Shown: positions 1 to 8,127 of the stretch, in pieces
How the letters are laid out: each line of letters begins with the position of its first letter
How positions within the stretch are numbered: position 1 is the first letter of the stretch
DNA from: Rhizobium leguminosarum
GTDB lineage: Bacteria; Pseudomonadota; Alphaproteobacteria; Rhizobiales; Rhizobiaceae
Assembly: GCF_001679785.1 (NCBI RefSeq)
Contig: NZ_CP016286.1
Location: forward strand, 4,226,501-4,290,500
Reading direction: 5' to 3'
DNA: 64,000 bases
Translations under genes and position numbers: made by a program
Notes under the pieces: model-generated
What the model saw: only the letters and a program-made list of their open reading frames with translations
The model's database searches: none
Told to the model about the DNA's origin: nothing

Positions 1-658
1 CTTTGAACGGGGCGCCGCGCGTCTCCTCGATGAAGACGGCAAGGCCGGAAATCGAAAGCGGCCGGCCGGTGAAATCGGCAAAACGCTCGGTCAGGATCGC
101 TTTCATCACCTCGGCGCGTGTTTCGGGCACCTGGCCGCTCAGCGTCATGTGAAAGCCGAAATCCTCCATGACGTAAGGATAACCCCAGCGCTGCAGATGG
201 GCACGCTGGCTGTCGCTGAGCTTCTCCGGGTTGCGCCGCGCCATATCGGCCTCGGAAAGTGCTGCGCGGAACGGCTCGAACGACCTTACCACCTTCGCGG
301 CGAAATCCTGAAGTGGTTGATGAAGAGAACCGGGAACGAGGGCAAAAAAACGGCCGAGCTGGCCAAGCACGAGTTCAGGAATCTCGAAGGCTTGCGTGCG
401 CTGGGCAAAATCCTCGGCAACGGTCATGAGATCCTTCTCGGTGACGGAGGAGGCGAGCGAAAACGGCGCCTTGATCGTGGCGTGAAAGCCGTAGCGGCGG
501 GGGTCGGCGGTCAGCTCGCACTGTTCTGCCGCACCCAACTGCTCATGGTCCGGTGCAGGATAGGTCTCGCCGGTGAAGGCATTGCGGCCGAGCCAGCGCG
601 AGGCCGCGCCGGTCAGGGGATCATCCTTCGGCGGCGAGAAATAGAGAGCGTAGCGCAA
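1..658 (-). CDS. DUF1045 phosphonate-locus protein, 3' end outside the window
   Basis: The reverse strand reads from a TTG at 658 as LRYALYFSPPKDDP and stays open to the window edge, where it reads VFIEETRGAPFK. This is the typical opening and interior of DUF1045 proteins found in phn clusters (often called putative phosphonate metabolism proteins, related to the 2H phosphoesterase fold). Conserved H-x-T/S pairs are present (GFHATIKAPF early, FGFHMTLSG later), as expected for a 2H-type protein. The product is about 219 residues here and lacks its C-terminus only because the window stops. It lies 119 bp after the second phnE gene and probably belongs to the phn locus. Function is inferred from family and context. 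Confidence 0.8.
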   Translation of the reverse strand, partial: MRYALYFSPPKDDPLTGAASRWLGRNAFTGETYPAPDHEQLGAAEQCELTADPRRYGFHATIKAPFSLASSVTEKDLMTVAEDFAQRTQAFEIPELVLGQLGRFFALVPGSLHQPLQDFAAKVVRSFEPFRAALSEADMARRNPEKLSDSQRAHLQRWGYPYVMEDFGFHMTLSGQVPETRAEVMKAILTERFADFTGRPLSISGLAVFIEETRGAPFK

Positions 659-777
659 GGCTTTTATCCTGGGGATCGTCCAAACGGGGAGCGCACTGTG
701 CAGTGATTTGGCGGCGAACCGCAAGCAGGCTCCCGGCTAAAAGATTTCCGTGACAGAATGATGATGGCGTCAATTCG

Positions 778-2130
778 TCAGTGGCCCTTTTTTCCCATCA
801 CGCGCGAACGCAGTGCATTCGAGAGGTTGTCGAAGGCGAAGACCACGAGGAGGATCAGCAGGACCATATAGGCGACTTTGTCCCAGTCCGAATTGGTCTT
901 CATGGATTCGAGCAGCTTGAGGCCAATGCCGCCCGCACCGACGGCGCCGATGACGGTTGCCGAGCGGGTATTCGATTCCCAGAAGTAAAGCGATTGCGAG
1001 ATGAACACCGGCAGGACCTGGGGGATGACCCCATAACGTTGGACGGTCACCGGTGCCGCACCGACCGATCTCACGCCCTCACGCTGCTTGTCGTCGATGT
1101 TCTCAAGCGCTTCGGCATAGACCTTTCCCAGCGCGCCCGTATCGGTGAAGAAGATCGCCGCGATGCCCGGAAGCGGCCCTGGGCCGAAGGCACGGGTGAA
1201 GAACAACGCCCAGATCAGCATGTCGATCGAGCGCAGGAAGTCGAAGAGCCGCTTCGTGGCCCAGTTCGCAGCGCGGCTCCGCGTGATGTTGCGCGCGGCG
1301 ATGAAGGCAAGCGGGAAAGCGACCAGCGTGCCGAAGAGCGTGCCGACAAAGGCCATGACCAGCGTCTGCATCAACTTCGAGAGGATGTCGCCATGCTGCC
1401 AGCTTGCGTTGTTCAGGAAGTTGTCCAACGCCAGCGAGGCATTGGACTGGTTGGAATCGAGCCGTTCGCCGGAAAACATCAGGCCGACCACCTCAGGCAG
1501 GCTGCGGCCCCAGAAGGGCGAATGCGTATCGAAGAAGAAGTTTGCCCAGCCGAGAAAGCGGCGCTGGACATAGACCTGGCTGGTACGGATTTCCGCCTGT
1601 CCCGCGAAGCCGTAATAGACGATCACCTTGTTGTCGTCCTGCTCCATCTGGGCAGGCGCATCGGACGGCAGGGAGGCGCGATCGCGGGTGATGGTCACGG
1701 GATAGACTGTGCCGCCGATATAGACGTCGACGCGGCTCGGCGTCACTTCCATACGGTTGCCGTCGCTGCCGAAGGTGATGGTGTATCGGCTGCCGTCGGC
1801 ATTGGGTTTCAGCCAGTTGATATCGGCGCCCTCGGGATACTGGCGGCGGCTCGTCCATTGGGGGACGACCTGATCGTTCTGGAAACGCAGGCGCGGCTGG
1901 GCGCGCCAGGAATACCAGTCCTGGACATAGATCGCCGCGCGGTCCCAGTTGCCGTTCATGAAGGTGGGGATGACGTTGAAGAAGGCGAAGCAGAAGGCAA
2001 GATAAACGAAAACCGCAGCTGAAATGAGGAGCAGACCCCAGCGTTGCATGAAGCTGCGATGGAAGACGTCCGGATAGGCGGAAAGCAGTCGTTCGCGCTC
2101 GGCGGCGTTGATGGTCGGAACCGAGGACAT
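778..2130 (-). CDS. phnE: Phosphonate ABC transporter permease PhnE (second copy)
   Basis: Inner-membrane permease of the PhnCDE phosphonate importer, 450 residues. The N-terminal third has one membrane segment followed by a long soluble stretch. The C-terminal half carries the membrane segments and a binding-protein-dependent permease loop (SVGAAPVTVQRYGVIPQVLP). The ATG at 2130 shares one base with the stop of the upstream phnE (TGATG), so I use it rather than the longer open frame to 2211. Two phnE genes in tandem are usual in rhizobia (phoT/phoE type), and the two products probably pair as a heterodimer. At about 450 residues it is longer than the 326-residue partner because of the N-terminal extension. 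Confidence 0.93.
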   Translation of the reverse strand: MSSVPTINAAERERLLSAYPDVFHRSFMQRWGLLLISAAVFVYLAFCFAFFNVIPTFMNGNWDRAAIYVQDWYSWRAQPRLRFQNDQVVPQWTSRRQYPEGADINWLKPNADGSRYTITFGSDGNRMEVTPSRVDVYIGGTVYPVTITRDRASLPSDAPAQMEQDDNKVIVYYGFAGQAEIRTSQVYVQRRFLGWANFFFDTHSPFWGRSLPEVVGLMFSGERLDSNQSNASLALDNFLNNASWQHGDILSKLMQTLVMAFVGTLFGTLVAFPLAFIAARNITRSRAANWATKRLFDFLRSIDMLIWALFFTRAFGPGPLPGIAAIFFTDTGALGKVYAEALENIDDKQREGVRSVGAAPVTVQRYGVIPQVLPVFISQSLYFWESNTRSATVIGAVGAGGIGLKLLESMKTNSDWDKVAYMVLLILLVVFAFDNLSNALRSRVMGKKGH

Positions 2131-3110
2131 CAGACTGCTCCCTGTCCGAATTCGAAGGACTGCTTGCCGATCAGCCGGCGGCGCAGCCAGGCGGAGAATT
2201 GGTCGACGCAAATGACGGTGATCAGCAGCAGGATGATGATCGCATAGGTCTTGGCAGCATGGTCGCGTCCGATCGACAGGCTGAAGACCTCGCCGATGCC
2301 GCCGCCGCCGACGGCGCCGATAATAGTCGAGGCGCGCACGTTGATCTCAGTCCGCAGCAGCGTGTAGGAGACGAAGTTCGGCAACACCTGCGGCAGGATC
2401 GCAAAGCGCACGCGCTCCAGCCAGCCGGCGCCGGCGGCGCGCAGGCCTTCATCCGGCTTCATGTCGGCATTCTCGACGACTTCGAAGAACAGCTTCCCAA
2501 GCGCGCCGACAGTATGGACCCATACCGCGATGATCGCCGAAATCGGACCGATCGACAGGATCGCGGCGAGGAGGCCGGCGACGACGATTTCCGGGAAGGC
2601 GCGCATGATTTCCATGATGCGCCGCACGACCCAGCGCGTCACGCCTGCACCGACCAGATTGGTGGAAGCGAAAAAACAGAGCAAAAACGCGCCGCTCGCA
2701 CCGAGAATGGTGGAGACGATGGCGATGTTGAGCGTGATCGCGAGCTGGTAGAAGAAATTCGGGATATAGAAACTATCGGTGATCCAGACGCGGTCGCTTG
2801 TATAATCGTATTTGATCGAACCGTCGGAGAAGGGCGACGGCAGGTCGAACATGGCGCGGAAGATCTCCAGCGGACTGTCCGGCACGAAGCTCTTCATGAA
2901 GTCGAAGAAATAGGGAAGGCGCTCGAAGAACTTGCCCGAATTGGCGCTGTTGGCGAAGTCGAGCGAGGCGCCGAGGATGATCAGGAAGACCACGATTGAA
3001 ACGACGGTGTAAATCCGCCGCGTTCGAACCTGGCTCTGATAATGATCGAGGATGGTGCGGGAGCCCTCCTGCAATCCGCTCAGAGGGTCCGCGCCGGCCG
3101 AGTGCGCCAT
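2130..3110 (-). CDS. phnE: Phosphonate ABC transporter permease PhnE (first copy)
   Basis: Inner-membrane permease of 326 residues for phosphonate (and possibly phosphate-ester) uptake. It has about six hydrophobic segments, and the permease loop near the C-terminal third reads GLRAAGAGWLERVRFAILPQVLP, the contact site for the PhnC ATPase. It follows phnD with a 69-bp gap containing a strong hairpin, and overlaps the next permease by one base. Homologous to the downstream 450-residue PhnE, so the pair likely arose by duplication. Confidence 0.93.
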   Translation of the reverse strand: MAHSAGADPLSGLQEGSRTILDHYQSQVRTRRIYTVVSIVVFLIILGASLDFANSANSGKFFERLPYFFDFMKSFVPDSPLEIFRAMFDLPSPFSDGSIKYDYTSDRVWITDSFYIPNFFYQLAITLNIAIVSTILGASGAFLLCFFASTNLVGAGVTRWVVRRIMEIMRAFPEIVVAGLLAAILSIGPISAIIAVWVHTVGALGKLFFEVVENADMKPDEGLRAAGAGWLERVRFAILPQVLPNFVSYTLLRTEINVRASTIIGAVGGGGIGEVFSLSIGRDHAAKTYAIIILLLITVICVDQFSAWLRRRLIGKQSFEFGQGAV

Positions 3111-3126
3111 ATGTGGCTTCCTTCTT

Positions 3127-3157
3127 GAAAAACGGCGGCATCATCATGATGCCGCCG
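3127..3157 (-). terminator. Hairpin with U-tract between phnD and phnE
   Basis: On the minus strand CGGCGGCATCAT and ATGATGCCGCCG form a 12-bp perfect inverted repeat with almost no spacer, followed directly by five T. It resembles a rho-independent terminator, but it sits inside the phnCDEE unit. It probably lets phnD be expressed above the permeases, by partial termination or by protecting the phnD 3' end. Confidence 0.75.
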
Positions 3158-3179
3158 CAAGACTGTCCAGACTTGAGGA

Positions 3180-4091
3180 TCAGCCGCCGATAACCGCCTT
3201 ACGGGCGTCGATGATCGTCTGGTAGAAGCTCTGGTCGACCGGCGCCCAGTCAACGTAGCCGCCGCCCGTGAACGATTCGAAGCAGCTCTTGTCTGTCTTC
3301 GGCAGTTCGGCGAAGTAGGTGGTAACCTTCTTCTGGATGTCGGCCGGCAGCTTCTGAGAAACCATCAGCGGACCGTTCGGGATGAGCGGCGACTTCCAGA
3401 CTTCGACGATATCGTCCATGTCGAGCAGGCCCTTGGTGACCATCTGGTGCAGGTTGCCGGAGGAGTAGCCCTGCGCCCAGTCGCCCTGACCGGAACCGAA
3501 GGTGGTCCCGACGTCGAACTTTTTGTCGAGAACGCCGAGAACGAGGTTCTCGTGGCCGCCGCCGAAGCCGGTTTCAGAGAAGTACTGCTTGACTGGAGCG
3601 CCGGTGTCCTTCGGAAGGGCAACGTTAGGAACAAGATAGCCGGAAGTAGAGTCCGGATCGGCGAAGCCGAGCTTCTTGCCCTTGGCGTCGGCGAGCGTCT
3701 TGATGCCGGAATCCTTGCGGGCAACCATGATCGAGTAGTAGCCGGTCGAACCGTCGGCCTGCTTGGTGGTCAGTACCGGGGTAACGGCGTTCGGATCCTT
3801 GATATAGACCGCGGCGTAAGAGGCGGCGCCCATGACGGCGAGGTCGATCGTGCCGCCAAGGAGACCCTGGATGACGCCGTTGTAGTTCGGCGATGGGAAG
3901 AGCTGAACTTCAGAAACGCCGGTGGCAGCGATCAGGCCCGGCTTGACGCACTCGGTGCGGCGAACCTGGTCGGCCTCGTTTTCACCGCCATCGAGACCGA
4001 TGCGGAGGACCTTGACGTCCTGGGCAGCAGCATTGCCGGCGAGGGCGGCGACGGCAATGGTTGCCATCAGGATCTTGCGGAATGCAGACAT
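3180..4091 (-). CDS. phnD: Phosphonate ABC transporter substrate-binding protein PhnD
   Basis: Periplasmic binding protein of 303 residues that delivers phosphonates to PhnE. The chosen ATG at 4091 opens MSAFRKILMATIAVAALAG, a Sec signal peptide with likely cleavage after AAA, and is preceded by AAAGGAGACTTCC, a good ribosome site. The open frame extends upstream but without such a site. Typical features of the PhnD family include DLAVMGAASYAAVY and the GFADPDSTSGYLVP stretch, which lines the ligand pocket. Between phnC (73 bp upstream) and the phnE pair. Confidence 0.95.
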   Translation of the reverse strand: MSAFRKILMATIAVAALAGNAAAQDVKVLRIGLDGGENEADQVRRTECVKPGLIAATGVSEVQLFPSPNYNGVIQGLLGGTIDLAVMGAASYAAVYIKDPNAVTPVLTTKQADGSTGYYSIMVARKDSGIKTLADAKGKKLGFADPDSTSGYLVPNVALPKDTGAPVKQYFSETGFGGGHENLVLGVLDKKFDVGTTFGSGQGDWAQGYSSGNLHQMVTKGLLDMDDIVEVWKSPLIPNGPLMVSQKLPADIQKKVTTYFAELPKTDKSCFESFTGGGYVDWAPVDQSFYQTIIDARKAVIGG

Positions 4092-4164
4092 GGAAGTCTC
4101 CTTTTGTGACATGGTTTGTTTGTCAGTTGGTTTTCCGACCGTTGTCCCGTCGGCCGGAAACGGG

Positions 4165-5010
4165 TCAGTGCACGGCGGCTGCTTTGGCCACCCTGCCGGA
4201 TGAGACATTCTCGGCGCGGCGCTTGGATTCGAGGCTGGTCGAGGTCAGCGTTTCGTCGATGCCGGCGCCATCCTTGTCGGTCCCGTAGATTTCCTTCACC
4301 GCTTCGGCGGTTAGCTCCGAAGGCTGGCCGTCGAAGACGACGCGGCCGCCGGCCATGCCGACGATGCGCTCACAATAGTTGCGGGCGGTATCGAGCGTAT
4401 GAAGGTTGGTGATGACGGTGATGCCCTCGCGTTCGTTGATATCGCGTAGCGCATCCATGACGATCTTGGCGTTCAGCGGATCGAGCGAGGCGATCGGTTC
4501 GTCGGCAAGAACCATTTTCGGGTTCTGCATCAGCGCGCGGGCAATCGCCACGCGCTGCTGCTGGCCGCCGGAAAGCGTGCCGGCTGCCTGCAGCGCCGTC
4601 TGCTCGATGCCGAGGCGTTCGAGTGCTGCGATGGCATGCACGCGTTCCTCGCGGGTGAAGATGTTGAGCAGGCTTAGAAGCGTCGAGCGGTGGTTGAGGC
4701 GACCGAGCATGACATTAGTGAGAACGTCGAGGCGCGGCACCAGGTTGAACTGCTGGAAGATCATCGCGCAGTCGCGCTGCCAGTTGCGCAGCGCCTGGCC
4801 GCGAAGCCCGGAGACCTCCACGCCGGCGAAATGAACGGAGCCGGAGCTCGGCTCCTGAAGGCGGTTGATCATGCGCAGCAGCGTCGACTTGCCGGCGCCG
4901 GAGCGGCCGATGATGCCGACCATCTGGCCCTGAGGAATGTCGAGCGTGACGGAATCGACGGCAAGCTTTTTTCCGAAACGACGTGTGACATTCTTCAGTT
5001 CGAACATCAT
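4165..5010 (-). CDS. phnC: Phosphonate ABC transporter ATP-binding protein PhnC
   Basis: Cytoplasmic ATPase of 281 residues energising PhnCDE. Walker [10 protein letters not shown] lies at about residues 35-43, the signature [15 protein letters not shown] about residue 150, and Walker [14 protein letters not shown] follows. The start is one of two adjacent ATG codons after AAGGGAAGAGC; I use the first. It is the first gene of the transporter unit, 116 bp after the acetyltransferase gene. The C-terminus carries about 25 extra residues beyond the usual ABC domain. Confidence 0.95.
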   Translation of the reverse strand: MMFELKNVTRRFGKKLAVDSVTLDIPQGQMVGIIGRSGAGKSTLLRMINRLQEPSSGSVHFAGVEVSGLRGQALRNWQRDCAMIFQQFNLVPRLDVLTNVMLGRLNHRSTLLSLLNIFTREERVHAIAALERLGIEQTALQAAGTLSGGQQQRVAIARALMQNPKMVLADEPIASLDPLNAKIVMDALRDINEREGITVITNLHTLDTARNYCERIVGMAGGRVVFDGQPSELTAEAVKEIYGTDKDGAGIDETLTSTSLESKRRAENVSSGRVAKAAAVH

Positions 5011-5073
5011 GCTCTTCCCTTTGCAATCCATGCCTTGATCAGCATCGCATTAGTCCCGCTTGATGAACCTCGC

Positions 5074-5100
5074 ATGTCATATTTGTGTAAGTCCTGTCAC
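5074..5100. promoter_or_regulatory. Possible degenerate PHO box upstream of phnC
   Basis: The plus strand has ATGTCAT at 5074-5080 and CTGTCAC at 5094-5100, both like PhoB half-sites, with a poor GTGTAAG half 11 bp after the first. Spacing and orientation do not fit the two-repeat consensus cleanly, so this is only a candidate for phosphate control of phnC, which starts about 65 bp away. Confidence 0.3.
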
Positions 5101-5126
5101 AATTCTTCGCCCCTATATCGGGGGTT

Positions 5127-5744
5127 TTAACCGCCGTAGCGGGACAGGAAATCTTCCGCGTCCAGGTTGCGAAAATCCTCGAGCGCCTGGCGCAGCCGGT
5201 CATGCTCCCAATCCCACCAGGAAAGCCTGTCCATCCGTTCGCCGACCTCTCTTGGAAAGCGCTCGCGAATGAGTTTGGCCGGTACGCCGCCAACGATCGT
5301 ATAGGGCGCGACGTCCTTCGAGACGACGGCGCCGGCTCCGATCACTGCGCCGTTGCCGATGCTGACGCCCGGCAGAATGGTCGCCCCGTGGCCGATCCAG
5401 ACGTCGTTGCCGATCGTCACGCGGTTTGCGCGCCGCCAGGCGAAGAAGTCCGTTTCCACGTCGCCGTCCGGCCAGTAGTCGGCGGCGCGATAGGTGAAGT
5501 GATGCAGTGTCGCGCGCCAGGTCGGATGGTTGGTGGCGTTGATGCGCACGGCGGCGGCGATATTGACGAATTTGCCGATCGTCGCACACCAGACGGAGCC
5601 ATCCTGCATGATGTAGGAATAGTCGCCGAAGCTGGCCTCGCTGATGCGGCAGCGTTCAGAGACCTCGGTATAGCGCCCGAAAGTGGAAGCGCTGACGGAT
5701 GCCGTTTCATGAAAGTAGGGCTCTATGCCCAGCTTGCGGCTCAT
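5127..5744 (-). CDS. Phosphonate-locus hexapeptide-repeat acetyltransferase
   Basis: A 205-residue left-handed beta-helix acyltransferase. Repeated hexapeptides are visible (for example VTIGNDVWIGHGATILPGVS and IGNGAVIGAGAVV), with a conserved His in the WIGHGA segment as in XAT/CAT-type enzymes. Proteins like this regularly occur in phn clusters; the E. coli aminoalkylphosphonate acetylase PhnO is a GNAT enzyme, so this may be an unrelated replacement that N-acetylates aminophosphonates. That role is inference. The ATG at 5744 overlaps the phnL stop by four bases (ATGA), so it is translated with phnL. The longer open frame to 6335 is an out-of-frame extension through phnL. Confidence 0.85.
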   Translation of the reverse strand: MSRKLGIEPYFHETASVSASTFGRYTEVSERCRISEASFGDYSYIMQDGSVWCATIGKFVNIAAAVRINATNHPTWRATLHHFTYRAADYWPDGDVETDFFAWRRANRVTIGNDVWIGHGATILPGVSIGNGAVIGAGAVVSKDVAPYTIVGGVPAKLIRERFPREVGERMDRLSWWDWEHDRLRQALEDFRNLDAEDFLSRYGG

Positions 5745-6448
5745 GCAGCGATCTTTCTGGGTGAGAATTGCTGGACGTCGAGGATGCGGTCGGCGACGGC
5801 TTCGCGCACTTCCTCGTCGTGGAAGATGCCGAGAAGGGCCACACCCGCCTTCTTCTTTTCCGCGATCATGCCGACGACGACGGCACGGTTCCTGGCATCG
5901 AGCGAGGCTGTGGGTTCGTCGAGAAGCAGGATCGTGTGATCGGTGATGAAGCCGCGTGCGATGTTGACGCGTTGCTGCTCGCCGCCGGAGAAGGTGGCGG
6001 GCGGAAGCTGCCAGAGCGTTTCCGGCAGATTGAGCCTGGCAAGCAGGGCGCCCGCCTTTTCCCGCGCCGTGACGGCGTCCTCGCCGCGTGCCACCAGCGG
6101 TTCGGCAACCACGTCGATCGCCGCGACGCGCGGCACGGTGCGCAGGAACTGGCTGACATAGCCAAGCGTATTGCGACGGACGTTGAGCACGGTGCGCGGA
6201 TCGGTGGAGGCGAGATCGACGATGCGTCCGTCGTGGCGGATGAGGATCTGGCCGGTGTCGACGGCGTAATTGCCGTAGATCATCTTGAGCAGCGAGCTCT
6301 TTCCGATGCCCGACGGGCCGCCGAGCACGACGCACTCGCCCGAAGCGACGGAGAAGGCGACGTCGGAAACGACGGGTAGCTTGATGCCGTCGCGCAGATG
6401 CATCGTGAAGCTCTTCGAGACTTCGGAAACGACGAGGGGCGTTGCCAT
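5741..6448 (-). CDS. phnL: C-P lyase ABC-type subunit PhnL
   Basis: A 235-residue ABC-family protein that accompanies the C-P lyase core and is needed for phosphonate breakdown, not transport. Walker A is GGPSGIGKSS (about residues 39-48), the signature FSGGEQQRVNIARG, and Walker B ILLLDEPTASLD. It is 30 bp after phnK and overlaps the acetyltransferase start. Sequence features match PhnL rather than PhnK by gene order and by the short length. Confidence 0.93.
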   Translation of the reverse strand: MATPLVVSEVSKSFTMHLRDGIKLPVVSDVAFSVASGECVVLGGPSGIGKSSLLKMIYGNYAVDTGQILIRHDGRIVDLASTDPRTVLNVRRNTLGYVSQFLRTVPRVAAIDVVAEPLVARGEDAVTAREKAGALLARLNLPETLWQLPPATFSGGEQQRVNIARGFITDHTILLLDEPTASLDARNRAVVVGMIAEKKKAGVALLGIFHDEEVREAVADRILDVQQFSPRKIAA

Positions 6449-6478
6449 GATTTCTTCTTTCTGGTTCGGACCGTGCGC

Positions 6479-7255
6479 TCAGACCTGCAGGATCGAGGAG
6501 ACGAGCAGCTGCGTATAGGGTTCGCGCGGGTCGTCGAGCACGCGGTCGGTGAGCCCCTGTTCGATGACGTAGCCGTCCTTCATCACCATCATCCGGTGCG
6601 AGAGAAGGCGGGCGACGGCGAGATCGTGGGTGACGATGATGGCCGAGAGACCGAGATCGTTGACGAGGCCGCGCACGAGATCGAGCAGGCGTGCCTGCAC
6701 CGAGACGTCGAGGCCGCCGGTCGGTTCGTCCATGAAGACGAGGCGCGGGCCGGTGACGAGGTTGCGGGCGATCTGCAATCGCTGGCGCATGCCGCCGGAA
6801 AAGGCGCGCGGCTGGTCGTCGATGCGGTCGGCGTCGATCTCGACGCGTTCGAGCCAGTCGATCGCCGAAGCGCGGATCTTGCCGTAGTGCCGGTCGCCGA
6901 TCGCCATCAGCCGTTCGCCGACATTGGCGCCGGCAGAAACGGTCATGCGCAGGCCATCGGCCGGGTTCTGGTGCACGAAGCCCCAGTCTGTGCGCATCAG
7001 GAAGCGCCGCTCAGCCTCGTTCATGCGATAGAGGTCGCGGTAGCTGCCGTCGCGCATGTGATATTCGACGCTGCCGATGCTCGGCAGCAGCCGAGTGGAG
7101 AGGCAGTTGAGCAGCGTCGTCTTGCCGGAGCCGGATTCACCGACGATGGCGAGCACTTCGCCGGGCCAGAGCTCGAAGGAGACGTCGCGGCAGCCGATAC
7201 GGTTGCCGTAGAATTTCGAAACGTCACGGACTTTGAGAAGCGGAGTATCGCTCAT
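6479..7255 (-). CDS. phnK: C-P lyase ABC-type subunit PhnK
   Basis: A 258-residue ABC-family subunit that docks on the PhnGHIJ core through PhnJ. Walker A GESGSGKTT (about residues 38-46), signature FSGGMRQRLQIARNL and Walker B LVFMDEPTGGLDV are intact. The ATG at 7255 overlaps the phnJ stop by four bases, so I reject the longer open frame to 7399. Confidence 0.94.
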   Translation of the reverse strand: MSDTPLLKVRDVSKFYGNRIGCRDVSFELWPGEVLAIVGESGSGKTTLLNCLSTRLLPSIGSVEYHMRDGSYRDLYRMNEAERRFLMRTDWGFVHQNPADGLRMTVSAGANVGERLMAIGDRHYGKIRASAIDWLERVEIDADRIDDQPRAFSGGMRQRLQIARNLVTGPRLVFMDEPTGGLDVSVQARLLDLVRGLVNDLGLSAIIVTHDLAVARLLSHRMMVMKDGYVIEQGLTDRVLDDPREPYTQLLVSSILQV

Positions 7256-8127
7256 TCTGCAGCCTCCCGGGCCAGCATCTCGCCGGCATGTCCGTGTGCA
7301 CGGCGGTCTTCGCAATGATCGGTGTCGGAGCAGACGAACATCCGCCCGCCCTTGTCGTCGAGAACCACTTCGTCGAGATAGACGTCCTCGGTGCCGCAAA
7401 GGGCGCAGGGCTTTTCGAAACGCTGGATATCGAAGGGGTAATCCTCGAAATCCAGGCTGACGACGTCGGTATAGGGCGGAACCGCATAAATGCGCTTCTC
7501 GCGCCCGGCGCCGAAGAGCTGCAGCGCGTCCGACATATGCATCTTCGGATTGTCGAATTTCGGCGTCGGCGACGGGTCCGTGACATAGCGGCCATGAACC
7601 TTCACCGGATAGGCGTAGGTCCGCGAAATGCGGCCGTTATGGGCGATGTCCTCGTAGAGCTTCACATGCATGAGGCCGTATTCTTCGAGCGCATGCATCT
7701 TGCGCGTTTCGGTCTCGCGCGGCTCGAGGAATCGCAGCGGCTCGGGGATCGGCACCTGGTAGACGAGCACCTGCCCGAGCCTAAGCTTTTCCTCGGGAAT
7801 GCGGTGGCGCGTCTGGATGATCGTCGCATCCTTGGTATGCGTCGTCACCGCGACATTGGCGACCTTCTGGAAGAAGGCGCGGATGGAAACGGCGTTGGTC
7901 GTGTCGTCAGCACCCTGATCGATGACCTTCAGCACATCGTCCGGTCCGATGATCGAGGCCGTCACCTGCACGCCGCCGGTGCCCCAGCCGTAAGGCATCG
8001 GCATCTCGCGCGAGGCGAAGGGCACCTGATAGCCGGGAATGGCGATCGCCTTCAGGATGGCGCGGCGGATCATCCGCTTGGTCTGTTCGTCGAGATAGGC
8101 GAAGTTGTAGCTGGCCAGATCGGTCAT
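7252..8127 (-). CDS. phnJ: Alpha-D-ribose 1-methylphosphonate 5-phosphate C-P lyase PhnJ
   Basis: Radical-SAM catalytic subunit of 291 residues that cleaves the carbon-phosphorus bond. The four family cysteines are visible near the C-terminus at residues 241, 244, 266 and 272 (CALCG, then MFVCSDTDHC), the same positions as in E. coli PhnJ, which bind the iron-sulphur cluster and supply the thiyl radical. Start ATG overlaps the phnI stop by four bases. It forms the core complex with PhnG, PhnH and PhnI. Confidence 0.97.
   Translation of the reverse strand: MTDLASYNFAYLDEQTKRMIRRAILKAIAIPGYQVPFASREMPMPYGWGTGGVQVTASIIGPDDVLKVIDQGADDTTNAVSIRAFFQKVANVAVTTHTKDATIIQTRHRIPEEKLRLGQVLVYQVPIPEPLRFLEPRETETRKMHALEEYGLMHVKLYEDIAHNGRISRTYAYPVKVHGRYVTDPSPTPKFDNPKMHMSDALQLFGAGREKRIYAVPPYTDVVSLDFEDYPFDIQRFEKPCALCGTEDVYLDEVVLDDKGGRMFVCSDTDHCEDRRAHGHAGEMLAREAAE

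Noticed and set aside
149..706. 185-codon plus-strand open frame at the left edge
   Set aside because: Opposite the DUF1045 gene, whose reverse-strand translation has clear family features.
781..2022. 413-codon plus-strand open frame opposite phnE
   Set aside because: Antisense shadow of the phnE permease gene.
5104..5125. CCCCTATATCGGGGG-TTTT hairpin as terminator of the acetyltransferase gene
   Set aside because: The T-run follows on the plus strand, whereas the gene is read on the minus strand, where no T-run follows.
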